Below are positions 1-6,224 of a DNA stretch of 21,323 bases, piece after piece. A model generated the notes under the pieces. It was not told where the DNA came from. It worked only from the letters and a program-made list of their open reading frames with translations, and ran no database searches. The stretch lies in NCBI GenBank assembly GCA_041477005.1, contig JBGOUJ010000053.1:1-21323 (forward strand), in the 5' to 3' direction. Within the stretch, counting starts at the first letter, position 1; the number at the start of each line of letters is the position of its first letter. The position numbers and the translations under genes were made by a program. This DNA comes from JBGOUJ01 sp041477005. Its GTDB lineage: Bacteria > Acidobacteriota > Terriglobia > Bryobacterales > JACQDG01.

Positions 1-13
1 CGCCGATCGCCTG

Positions 14-95
14 TGTCTAACGACTCGGGCGCTCAGGCGCGGCCCGCTTTTGGCCGTCGCGTGCACCGCGTTTCCGTCGACGGCGCCGGCGGTTT
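14..95 (-). repeat. attC-like recombination site at the 3' end of the TIR gene
   Basis: On the - strand the site ends in GAGTCGTTAGAC, which includes a perfect GTTRRRY core (GTTAGAC, 21-15). The 13 bp at 14-26 are identical to 755-767. Upstream is a stem of 7 perfect pairs (53-59 with 78-84), and a GGCGC/GCGCC pair can form around it. I do not see a good RYYYAAC box on the 5' side, so only the 3' half is convincing. The TIR stop codon lies inside the core. Confidence 0.45.
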
Positions 96-559
96 CTGCC
101 GAGCTCGGTTTCGATCTGTGTCCAGGCCGCCTTGAAGTTCCGTCGAAACTGCGTGTCGTCCAGGCCCGCCTTCTTGGCAGTGTCAGCACAGAGCGAGCGA
201 AGGCCGTGCTCGTTAAATTCTCGCGCTTGAAAGAAAGCCAGAGGGCCCGTGAGGTCCTTGGTTGACAGATCGAGGAGGAGTGGACACACCGGGATGTCTT
301 TACCGGCCCGCTGCCAGAGTGCGCCAACCTCAAAGTGCAGCCACTGCGAGCGCTGGTTTTCCTTTGATACGCACACGATGCCGAATTTAGCGGAAGTCAA
401 CTCTTGTAACAGCTTGTTTAGCCAGAGGTATCCGCCCCCGATGTCGGATGAATAGAACACCCGAACACCTGGCACGATTGTTGGTAACCACTCGACAAGT
501 CTCTCGGCAAGCGAAAAGCTCTTGTCTCCCGACCAACTTACGAAGACCTTGACTGGCAT
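17..559 (-). CDS. TIR-domain protein, probable NAD-hydrolysing defence effector
   Basis: The 180-aa protein begins with a bacterial TIR fold: first strand VFVSWSG (residues 5-11), a second strand with the loop FYSSDIGGG (35-43), and the segment SQWLHFEVGAL (71-81). In that segment W73 and E77 sit where TIR NADases carry the conserved Trp and catalytic Glu. Known TIR effectors cleave NAD+ or make signalling nucleotides during phage infection; that role here is inferred from family and residues. No sensor domain is fused; the TIR part fills about residues 1-150. The tail (155-180) is Arg-rich and low in complexity, and its stop codon lies inside a GTTAGAC motif resembling an integron attC core, so the tail is probably translated recombination-site DNA. 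The ATG at 559 fits the start of the fold; a GGGAGGG lies 11-12 nt upstream, rather far for a ribosome binding site. The gene follows the nuclease gene at 2046-859 on the same strand, with about 300 bp between them. Confidence 0.85.
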   Translation of the reverse strand: MPVKVFVSWSGDKSFSLAERLVEWLPTIVPGVRVFYSSDIGGGYLWLNKLLQELTSAKFGIVCVSKENQRSQWLHFEVGALWQRAGKDIPVCPLLLDLSTKDLTGPLAFFQAREFNEHGLRSLCADTAKKAGLDDTQFRRNFKAAWTQIETELGRNRRRRRRKRGARDGQKRAAPERPSR

Positions 560-858
560 AGCGTATCAGCCCTCCCTGCATAAGTGGTGGTTCGACCAAG
601 CCTTACTGGTCTCCGCTTGCTCAGACAGCGTACTTCGAATTTCGCAGAGTCGAACGTCTCCCTCAACCAGCCGAACGAGTTCCAGGCAGCCTAATCTTGT
701 ACTCGTCCACTCCCGTGCCCAAGGTCGGCATGCCTTCACTCTCTCGTCACCAGATGTCTAACGACTCACGCCGGGGCGGTTGGCTGACCGCCCGAAAAAG
801 CGCTCCAGAACGACATGGTGCCGGGCTGCGTGCTCGCGACCTACCAATGCCGGTGTTG
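560..858. other. Spacer between the TIR and nuclease genes
   Basis: I find no credible gene in this stretch of about 300 bp; the short open frames lack family signatures. It contains the motif at 755-767 and the hairpin at 774-793. If the motif marks a cassette boundary, 560-755 is an unusually long 5' leader for the TIR cassette (about 196 bp) and might carry its own promoter, but I see no clear -35/-10 pair. Confidence 0.5.
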
Positions 859-890
859 CTAATTCGACAGCACCACATATTTCGTTAGGT
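755..890 (-). repeat. attC-like recombination site at the 3' end of the nuclease gene
   Basis: On the - strand the site ends in GAGTCGTTAGAC with a perfect GTTRRRY core (762-756). Close upstream is a hairpin with a perfect 7-bp stem (774-780 with 787-793, loop of 6). A matching RYYYAAC box, ACCTAAC, lies at 890-884 inside the last codons of the nuclease gene, and CTAACGA there can pair with TCGTTAG at the 3' end. That would give a site of about 135 bp, within the known attC size range. The L''/L' boxes between them are not convincing, so the left limit is uncertain. Confidence 0.45.
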
Positions 891-2046
891 CAATCCGCGG
901 CCATCCCTGCCGGCGGACTAATTCGAAGCCCTCGCCGGCCGCAACGATGCTCACGTGCTTATACGAGCGATCCTCCTTGATGGTCTCATTCATCCCCTCA
1001 AGCCAAACGGCGAATTCCTTGTACGGAATGACGAGAAGACGCTCTGCCGAGCCGCAACCGAACGCCACGTACGACCGTGATGCCTCGGCAAGGAACTCCC
1101 CTTGGTGGGGATGAAAGGCAAACCAGTACGACGAAGGACCTCCTCTACGCGCGTGTTCCTTTGAGACCGCACAGATCACACGAAGCGAATCATCCGGTGC
1201 CAAAAAGGTCGCCCGTGACCGCTTCACAAGAGACGTGCTCAGAGCTTGCTCCAACCGGTCCACACAGGCTTCATGGAAGGCTACCGGTGTGAACCTGGGT
1301 ATATGTCCTTCCTCCGGTTCAGGCTCGTCTACCGGGGCTGCCTCGCCGGCTTGTTCCTGCTTGATGTCTTCGGCGGTCGAGAATAGGATCTCGACGATCT
1401 CATCGAGCCGAGTAAATTCTCTCGGTTGGAGCACGGCGTGAATCCGGCTCTCAATTCTGGGGTCCTCGACCTCTTCTTTCACCGCCAGGAGCCTGACGAG
1501 GGCCTCTGTGCTGATGAGCCGCACGTCCCACGCGTGGCGCGACCCTCGGATTTGGGCCTCAAGATCCCCGGTGTCTTGCCGACCTACCACGATGAGTACA
1601 GACGAATGCTCTTCGGACACCTGGCCGCCTTTTATCAGCACTCGGCGGTATCCCGCCAGCGTGTCTAGGTCAACGCGGTACGCATCGGTGGTCTTGACCT
1701 CCACGATCAGCGCGTGGCCGTCCGCGGACTTCCAAAGCCCGTCGAAACCAAGATGACCAGCAGCGCCCCGGTAACGTCCGTGTGCAACGTCGAAGCCCAA
1801 CCGTCTGCCGATCTCGTTCATAATGTCCTGGAGCGCCAAGCCTGACCCGTTGAAGGAGTTTGTCAGGCATTCTGAAGCGTACCTGACCAGGAAAGCCGTG
1901 GGGACCTGCGCCAAAAAAGCCCTCAACTCGTTTGAGGCGCTCGAACCGTCGGTAAGCCTCCCGTCCCCTGCGAAGGCGATCATCTGCTGGACGTGTTTGT
2001 CCCTCAGTTGCTCTCGAGACGAAAGCCAAAGATCAACAAGGGCCAT
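859..2046 (-). CDS. PD-(D/E)XK superfamily nuclease, possible defence protein
   Basis: The protein is 395 aa from the ATG at 2046. The core shows the restriction-endonuclease signature: GFDGLW with D102, a strand LIVEVKTTDAYR with E116 and K118, and an acidic helix with E78 in NEIGRRLGF that often supplies a further metal ligand. D-x13-E-x-K is the classical PD-(D/E)XK spacing. Residues 230-250 form an acidic, proline-rich linker to a C-terminal domain of about 140 aa that I do not recognise, possibly for recognition or regulation. There is no methyltransferase or helicase alongside. An earlier ATG (2082) is possible, but it lies inside the recombination-site core; the internal ATG, after GGCGGTGAAACA, gives a natural N-terminus. 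Family knowledge supports DNA cleavage; a role against phage or plasmids is inferred from the neighbouring TIR gene and the cassette-like context. Confidence 0.75.
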   Translation of the reverse strand: MALVDLWLSSREQLRDKHVQQMIAFAGDGRLTDGSSASNELRAFLAQVPTAFLVRYASECLTNSFNGSGLALQDIMNEIGRRLGFDVAHGRYRGAAGHLGFDGLWKSADGHALIVEVKTTDAYRVDLDTLAGYRRVLIKGGQVSEEHSSVLIVVGRQDTGDLEAQIRGSRHAWDVRLISTEALVRLLAVKEEVEDPRIESRIHAVLQPREFTRLDEIVEILFSTAEDIKQEQAGEAAPVDEPEPEEGHIPRFTPVAFHEACVDRLEQALSTSLVKRSRATFLAPDDSLRVICAVSKEHARRGGPSSYWFAFHPHQGEFLAEASRSYVAFGCGSAERLLVIPYKEFAVWLEGMNETIKEDRSYKHVSIVAAGEGFELVRRQGWPRIDLTKYVVLSN

Positions 2047-2076
2047 TGTTTCACCGCCCGCAAACCCACGTCTTGT

Positions 2077-2147
2077 CTCCAACGACTAGCGTTCCGCAAA
2101 CCTCCCACCAATGCGCACCCCCGGCGGCAGAAACGCCCCGATTAAAC
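2077..2147 (-). repeat. attC-like integron recombination site (71 bp)
   Basis: Read on the - strand this element has the standard attC order. R'' is GTTTAAT (2147-2141, 6 of 7 to RYYYAAC). A 5-nt spacer follows, then L'' CGTTTCTGC. A central stretch of about 29 nt leads to L' GCGGAACG, a 6-nt spacer CTAGTC, and R' GTTGGAG (2083-2077, 6 of 7 to GTTRRRY). L'' pairs with L' with one extra unpaired base and a wobble; extrahelical bases in this arm are a known attC trait. It ends 30 bp before the nuclease start codon, where the attC of a preceding cassette would lie. Confidence 0.55.
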
Positions 2148-2188
2148 CACCGTTCAACCCCGCGAGTCAAGCAACGTCTGGTAATGCA

Positions 2189-2204
2189 GCTAAAAGCTTT
2201 TAGC
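2189..2204. repeat. 16-bp perfect palindrome
   Basis: GCTAAAAGCTTTTAGC is a perfect 16-bp inverted repeat in a gene-free stretch. It could be an operator-like protein site or part of a decayed mobile-element end. Neither strand shows a T-run that would make it a terminator. Confidence 0.5.
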
Positions 2205-2327
2205 GCACTACCGAACGTCTCCCCATCCTGGAAAATACGACTCCCCCCAGCCCCCACACACCTCTTTTCGTTCCTCGGCTCTTAAAAAGATCCTGCGGAA
2301 GCCGAAATGCTGAGGATTTGGGGCGCC

Positions 2328-2367
2328 AAGTACTGGAGGCCTCACTGAAAAGTACTGGAGTCCTCAC
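2328..2367. repeat. Pair of 18-bp direct repeats, 22-bp period
   Basis: AAGTACTGGAGGCCTCAC (2328-2345) and AAGTACTGGAGTCCTCAC (2350-2367) differ at one base and start 22 bp apart, about two helical turns, so both would face the same side of the helix. Such paired sites are typical of transposase or regulator binding at element ends. The location just before the toxin-antitoxin relic suits the end of a lost mobile element, but no transposase is left. Confidence 0.55.
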
Positions 2368-2381
2368 GGAGATGGCAAGAA

Positions 2382-2447
2382 ATACCTTTTCTCTTACGAA
2401 CGGCCCTCGGCGCCGTTGAAATACGCGCTCAATACGAGGAAAGGGTC
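2382..2447 (+). pseudogene. Possible 3' relic of a BrnT-type toxin gene
   Basis: The frame ending at 2447 reads RTALGAVEIRAQYEERV at its end. This resembles the usual BrnT C-terminus (an Arg/Ala-rich strand followed by EIR-x-YEE), and it directly abuts the antitoxin-like start at 2448, the gene order of brnTA operons. No stop separates it from the antitoxin frame, and the upstream two thirds of the toxin cannot be found. The match is short, so this rests mainly on position. Confidence 0.3.
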
Positions 2448-2615
2448 ATGAAAAAGGAATGCGACTTCAGCAAGAGTGAAGTGCCGTCAGAGTCCCGCCT
2501 GGAAAAACAGGCATGACGATCAGACTGCATGACCGGCGTCCTGGACCGGTTTCGGGAACAAGCTCCATGGCCCGGGGCAAGCAGTGGTCCACGAGGAATT
2601 ACGCCGGGCCGGCTC
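2448..2615 (+). pseudogene. Frameshifted relic of a BrnA/CopG-type antitoxin gene
   Basis: An ATG at 2448, preceded by GGAAAGGG, opens with MKKECDFSKSE, the typical BrnA/CopG antitoxin start (MKKEYDFSK). It stops after 22 codons. The rest of the fold continues in alternating frames: MTIRLHD from 2513 (the ribbon strand, usually TIRLD), then GVLDRFREQA back in the first frame from 2535 (usually DVLDWFREQ), then ARGKQWSTR in the second frame at about 2570-2596 (usually GKGYQTRIN). At least three indels are therefore needed. Order, spacing and wording fit a ribbon-helix-helix antitoxin of about 85-95 aa. A functional product is very unlikely. Confidence 0.6.
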
Positions 2616-2998
2616 TAGCCATCCGCGGCCTGACGACCTCCGGCCAACCGCACAGGCCGGTACGTCACGCCGCGTGGTCAGGGCTCCCAACGGTCACACC
2701 CTCCGCAAACAAGCTGACCCAATACTATCAATAGCTTAGTCCGCCCGATCCCTTCCCGGTGCCAACCCCGGGCGTAAGATAGAGGTAGGATGCCCTCACG
2801 GGCGCCGAAGCTCCTTGACAAACAAAAATTGCAAAACCAAGCCACCCCACAACCCGACACTCTATGGGGCGGCCGCGCCACCGGCCCGCCCCTCCGCTTC
2901 CGATCTGCGTTCATCTGCGGGGGTGCCCTTTGGGCCCTGCGGTTTCCGTTTTTCGCGGTTTCCGTCTTTCTATGATATCGTTTGCCGAAGGCGCCCAA

Positions 2999-5365
2999 AT
3001 GACACGAATCCTTTGCTTTCTGTTCTCCGCTGCCCTCTTCGCCGCCTCTGCCGGCGCGCAGACGCTCGACGCCGGCAAGAAGCAGTTTGAGGCCCGCTGC
3101 GTGGGCTGCCACGGCTCGGACGGCGCCGGCGGGGGGCACGGCCCCAGCTTCCTCGATGTCCGCCGGCCCCGCGCCACATCCAAAGAGGCCCTGCGGGATC
3201 TGATCCGCAAGGGAATTCCCGACGCCGGCATGCCGCCCTCCCCGATGTCCGACGCCGAGGCCGACGCGATCGTCGCTTACGTCGATCTCCTGAAGGCGCC
3301 GGCGGCCGAGCACCCCGTGGCGGGCGACGCTGCGGCGGGCGAACGGTTCTTTGCCGGCAAAGGGAACTGCTCGAGTTGCCACATGCTGAGAGGCCGTGGG
3401 GGCATCCTGGGCCCGGACCTTTCGAACCTCGGGCGCGAGCGGAAACTGGGACAGATCGAGCAGGCGTTGAAGGATCCGGGCGCCGCTCCCGCCAACCCGG
3501 CTTTTGGCGGCGGCGGCGGCGGTGGTCCCAGGGGCGGAGCCGCGCCGTCGTTTAAGGCCGTCTCGGTGCGCCTGCGCGACGGCCGCACGCTGCGCGGCCT
3601 GGCCAAGTACGAAAGTGCGTTCGACTTGGGGTTGCAGGGCGTCGACGGAAAGTTCCACTCGTTCTCCAAGAACCAGGTGGCGGAATTGACCCGTGAGAAG
3701 TCCCTGATGCCGAAGCTGGACGCGCCTCCGGATGACATGCGCAACCTGCTCGCCTACCTCAGCCGCCTCACCAATGACCGGGCCGCCCGAGCCACGCTGA
3801 CCGGCAGCGCCGAGATGGGCGAGGGGCCGCCGTTTTCCGACATCGCCCGTCCGAGAGCCGGCGAGTGGCCGACCTACCATGGGCAACTGAGCGGGAACCG
3901 CCACAGCCCGCTCGACCAGATCAACACCACCAACGTCGCGCAGCTCGCGCCCCGGTGGATGTTCCCCACCCCCGGGGGCTCCCAGCGCGCCCTCGAGGTC
4001 ACCCCCGTCGTCGTGGACGGAATGATGTACGTGACCGCGGTGAACGAAGCCTGGGCCCTCGACGCCCGGACCGGCCGGCAGATCTGGCACTACAGCCGCC
4101 CGCGCACGCAGGGCACCATCGGCGATGCGGGCAGCGGGATCAACCGCGGCGTGGCGGTTCTCCGCGACCGGGTTTTCCTGGTCACCGACCACGCGCACGT
4201 GATCGCGCTGCACCGCCTCACCGGCCAGCTCCTGTGGGACGCCGAGATGGCCGATTTTCGCCAGCACTACGGCTCCACCAGCGCGCCGCTGGTGGTCAAC
4301 GACCTGGTGATTGCCGGCGTCTCGGGCGGAGACGAGGGGATCCGGGGGTTCCTCGACGCTTACAAGGCCTCCACCGGCGAGCGGGTCTGGCGCTTCTGGG
4401 CGATCCCCGCGCCGGGCGAGCCGGGGTCGGAAACGTGGGTCGGCCGGGCGCTCGAGCACGGCTGCGGCGCCACGTGGCTTACCGGTACCTACGATCCGGA
4501 AGCGAAGCTGCTCTACTGGCCCGTGGGCAATCCCTGCCCGGACTACAACGGCGACGAGCGCAAGGGCGACAACCTCTACACCAACTCCGTCCTGGCGCTC
4601 GACCCGGACACCGGAAAGCTAAAATGGTATTACCAATTCACACCACACGACCTGCACGACTGGGACTCGACCGAGACGCCGCTGCTGGTGGACGCCGAGT
4701 TTCGCGGCCGGCAGCGGAAGCTGCTGCTGCACGGGGACCGCAACGGCTTCTTCTACGTGCTGGACCGGCTGACCGGCCAGGTGCTGCTGGCGGAGCCGTT
4801 CGTCAAGAACCTGACCTGGGCGAGCGGCATCGGCCCGGACGGCCGCCCCAAGCTGTTGCCGGAGTACGAGCCAACGCCGGAAGGAGCGCGGGCCTGTCCG
4901 GCCGTGGCCGGGGCCACGAACTGGCCGTCGACGGCGTTTAATCCGGCCACCGGCCTGTTCTACTTGATGGCCGAAGAGTCGTGCAACATCTACACCAAGA
5001 ACTCGCAGTGGTGGGAGCCGGGCAAGTCCTTCTACGGCGGCGGCACGCGCCGCGCCCCCGGCGTCAGCGGAGGGAAATTCCTGCGAGCCCTCGACCTGCA
5101 GACGGGAAAGATCGCTTGGGAGATACCGGAGGTTGGAGGAGGGATTTTGGCCAGCGGCGTGATGAGCACGGCCGGCGGGCTGGTGTTCTATGGGGGCAGC
5201 AACGGTGGGACCTTTGTGGCGGCGGACGCGAAGACCGGGAAGCTGCTGTGGCATTTCGACACCGGCCAAGCTTGGAAAGCGGGTCCAATGAGCTACGCCA
5301 TCGACGGGAAACAGTACGTCGGCATGACGGCCGGTTCGACCATCATGGTGTTCGGGCTGCCGTAA
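2999..5365 (+). CDS. PQQ-type quinoprotein dehydrogenase with two N-terminal cytochrome c domains
   Basis: The protein is 788 aa from the ATG at 2999. That start follows GAAGG by 7 nt and gives a clean signal peptide (residues 1-20, ending SAGA). The first cytochrome c domain has CVGCH (34-38) and a likely Met ligand at M78. The second has CSSCH (124-128), then GILGPDL and a later SLMPKL, the pattern of the putative heme-binding domain (TIGR02603-like) common in Planctomycetes and Acidobacteria. A glycine run (encoded near 3507-3530) falls inside this second unit. From about residue 290 an eight-bladed quinoprotein propeller follows: WPTYHGQLSGNRHSPL, the HDLHDWDSTETPLL segment, AGATNWPSTAFNP and a standard C-terminal blade ending TIMVFGLP. 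Such enzymes oxidise alcohols or sugars in the periplasm, passing electrons from PQQ to heme. The substrate cannot be read from sequence, and I have not assigned the catalytic acid. A decayed copy of its 3' end lies at 6065-6175. Confidence 0.85.
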   Translation: MTRILCFLFSAALFAASAGAQTLDAGKKQFEARCVGCHGSDGAGGGHGPSFLDVRRPRATSKEALRDLIRKGIPDAGMPPSPMSDAEADAIVAYVDLLKAPAAEHPVAGDAAAGERFFAGKGNCSSCHMLRGRGGILGPDLSNLGRERKLGQIEQALKDPGAAPANPAFGGGGGGGPRGGAAPSFKAVSVRLRDGRTLRGLAKYESAFDLGLQGVDGKFHSFSKNQVAELTREKSLMPKLDAPPDDMRNLLAYLSRLTNDRAARATLTGSAEMGEGPPFSDIARPRAGEWPTYHGQLSGNRHSPLDQINTTNVAQLAPRWMFPTPGGSQRALEVTPVVVDGMMYVTAVNEAWALDARTGRQIWHYSRPRTQGTIGDAGSGINRGVAVLRDRVFLVTDHAHVIALHRLTGQLLWDAEMADFRQHYGSTSAPLVVNDLVIAGVSGGDEGIRGFLDAYKASTGERVWRFWAIPAPGEPGSETWVGRALEHGCGATWLTGTYDPEAKLLYWPVGNPCPDYNGDERKGDNLYTNSVLALDPDTGKLKWYYQFTPHDLHDWDSTETPLLVDAEFRGRQRKLLLHGDRNGFFYVLDRLTGQVLLAEPFVKNLTWASGIGPDGRPKLLPEYEPTPEGARACPAVAGATNWPSTAFNPATGLFYLMAEESCNIYTKNSQWWEPGKSFYGGGTRRAPGVSGGKFLRALDLQTGKIAWEIPEVGGGILASGVMSTAGGLVFYGGSNGGTFVAADAKTGKLLWHFDTGQAWKAGPMSYAIDGKQYVGMTAGSTIMVFGLP

Positions 5366-5474
5366 GCGGAGGGAACCCGATGGCCAGACCCTTATCGGTC
5401 GGACGGCGAGATGAAGGAGCCTCCATGTACAGCACATTCCGAAGCCGGCCGAGCAACGCCCGGGGGGGCCGCGC

Positions 5475-5480
5475 TATAAT
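5475..5480 (+). promoter_or_regulatory. Consensus -10 box just before the antitoxin start codon
   Basis: A perfect TATAAT lies 8 nt upstream of the ATG at 5489. Transcription starting about 7 nt downstream would begin at or next to the ATG, giving a leaderless or near-leaderless mRNA. No Shine-Dalgarno sequence precedes the ATG, which agrees. No good -35 box is present at 16-18 nt spacing. Confidence 0.45.
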
Positions 5481-5488
5481 GAGTCGGT

Positions 5489-5722
5489 ATGAAAACCATT
5501 GAGCTGCTTGGCGATGTGGACGCCCAGCATTGCTTGAGGGCGCAAGCGCCGGAGGACCTGCCGCCGGGCCCTGTCCGCCTCTTGCTCCTGCTTCCGGAGC
5601 AGGACCCAGTGGAGGAAATATGGATGGGCGCTGTCGTCTCGGAGTGGTCCGAAGACCTCAGCGACCCGCGCCAGGATCTGTACACACTGCAGGACGGCCA
5701 AGCTCTCGATGGCGCCCGGTGA
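5489..5722 (+). CDS. Antitoxin of a MazF/PemK-type toxin-antitoxin pair
   Basis: A 77-aa acidic protein starting MKTIELLGDVDAQHCL. The pattern of a short beta start, LPPGPVRLLLLLP, a Glu-rich middle and a C-terminal DPRQDLYTLQDGQ is one I associate with small antitoxin-type proteins encoded upstream of MazF-like toxins. It overlaps the toxin gene by 14 bp, the usual translational coupling. It should bind and neutralise the toxin and may repress the operon; this is inferred from arrangement. No DNA-binding fold is obvious. The pair lies between the intact dehydrogenase gene and a relic of a second copy of its 3' end, which suggests a later insertion. Confidence 0.7.
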   Translation: MKTIELLGDVDAQHCLRAQAPEDLPPGPVRLLLLLPEQDPVEEIWMGAVVSEWSEDLSDPRQDLYTLQDGQALDGAR

Positions 5723-6059
5723 TATTTGCCTGGCCAGCTTCCCGTTTGGGGATGCGCCGGGAATGAAGCTCCGGCCGGTGTTGTTGCTTACCGGACCGGG
5801 AGGTCCAATCCCCGAAGTCTTGGTGGCGTACATCTCTTCGGTCGTCCCGTCTGCGCTGCTGCCTTCCGATCTGCTGGTTGATCCCCGTCAACGCGAGTTT
5901 CGATCGACCAACTTGAAGACAATCTCAGTGCTACGCATCCACAAGCTGGCCACAATCCACGCCCGGAGCATCGTCAGGAGCCTGGGAAAACTGGACCCGA
6001 GTCTGCGCGGCGCCATTGCCGCCAAGCTTCGGCAGCTCCTGGATCTGAGCGCGGGCTGA
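5709..6059 (+). CDS. MazF/PemK-family mRNA interferase toxin
   Basis: A 116-aa protein close to the family's usual length. The N-terminus GDICLASFPFGD, then GMKLRPVLLL (residues 18-27), matches the PemK/MazF opening strands and the K-x-RP loop that carries the catalytic Arg. STNLKTISVLRIHKLATIH (66-84) matches the later strand pair carrying the conserved Ser/Thr, and the C-terminal helix (91-113) is typical. Members cleave RNA at short sequence-specific sites and arrest growth when the antitoxin is lost. All key blocks are present, so it looks intact. It overlaps the antitoxin gene by 14 bp and should be translated from the same transcript. The stop is followed after 5 bp by the dehydrogenase-gene relic. 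Confidence 0.85.
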   Translation: MAPGDICLASFPFGDAPGMKLRPVLLLTGPGGPIPEVLVAYISSVVPSALLPSDLLVDPRQREFRSTNLKTISVLRIHKLATIHARSIVRSLGKLDPSLRGAIAAKLRQLLDLSAG

Positions 6060-6064
6060 CGCCC

Positions 6065-6175
6065 GTGGCGGCGGATGCAAAGAGCGGGAAAGTGCTCTGG
6101 CATTTCGGCACCGGCCAGAGCTGGAATGACGGCGGGGTCGACCATTATGGTGTTCGGGCTGCCGGGCTGCCGTAA
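6065..6175 (+). pseudogene. Relic of the 3' end of a second PQQ-type dehydrogenase gene
   Basis: The stretch 6065-6125 reads VAADAKSGKVLWHFGTGQSW and matches the last blade of the intact gene (VAADAKTGKLLWHFDTGQAW, from 5217). About 47 bp are then missing, and 6126-6166 encodes MTAGSTIMVFGLP, again matching the intact C-terminus but in another frame. An 8-bp duplication (GGGCTGCC) just before the old stop adds a further shift. Nothing of the upstream part of the gene is found; the toxin gene ends 5 bp before the relic. It is therefore a partial duplicate, diverged and internally deleted. Confidence 0.8.
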
Positions 6176-6224
6176 GTCGCTAAGTCCCTTGACTCGCGGG
6201 ACCTCTGCTGATAGGCTCGGTGCA

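Larger units (their letters stand above)
2148..2998. other. Gene-poor scrap region
   Basis: About 850 bp without an intact gene. It holds the palindrome at 2189-2204, the direct repeats at 2328-2367, the toxin-antitoxin relic at 2382-2615 and, next to the dehydrogenase gene, a possible -10 box (TATGAT, 2971-2976). Nothing recognisable was found in 2616-2960 on either strand. The long open frame on the - strand from 4459 to 2678 is an antisense artefact. Confidence 0.5.

Noticed and set aside
560..755. Small gene between the TIR gene and the motif at 755
   Set aside because: Short frames here lack ribosome binding sites and family features, and overlap frames opposite the TIR gene.
774..793. 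Intrinsic terminator after the nuclease gene
   Set aside because: The stem is good, but on the - strand the T-run (TTTTT) lies before the stem, not after it. It fits better as part of the recombination-site-like structure.
17..2046. Thoeris- or CBASS-like operon
   Set aside because: No SIR2-type, cyclase or other matching partner gene is present; a TIR domain next to a nuclease is not enough to name a known system.
2850..2975. Dispersed repeat around TCTGCGTTCATCTGCGG before the dehydrogenase gene
   Set aside because: The text looks like a repeat I associate with several phyla, but only one copy is present here, so it cannot be supported from this window.
2678..4459. 593-codon open frame on the - strand, opposite the dehydrogenase gene
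   Set aside because: Low-complexity Arg/Gly/Ala-rich product with no domain. It is the antisense shadow of a strongly supported gene in GC-rich DNA.
3865..4941. 358-codon + strand frame inside the dehydrogenase gene
   Set aside because: Arg/Pro/Ala-rich out-of-frame translation of the dehydrogenase gene.
6075..6224. 50-codon N-terminal extension of the ankyrin protein
   Set aside because: It translates the dehydrogenase-gene relic. A proper signal peptide begins at the ATG at 6225.
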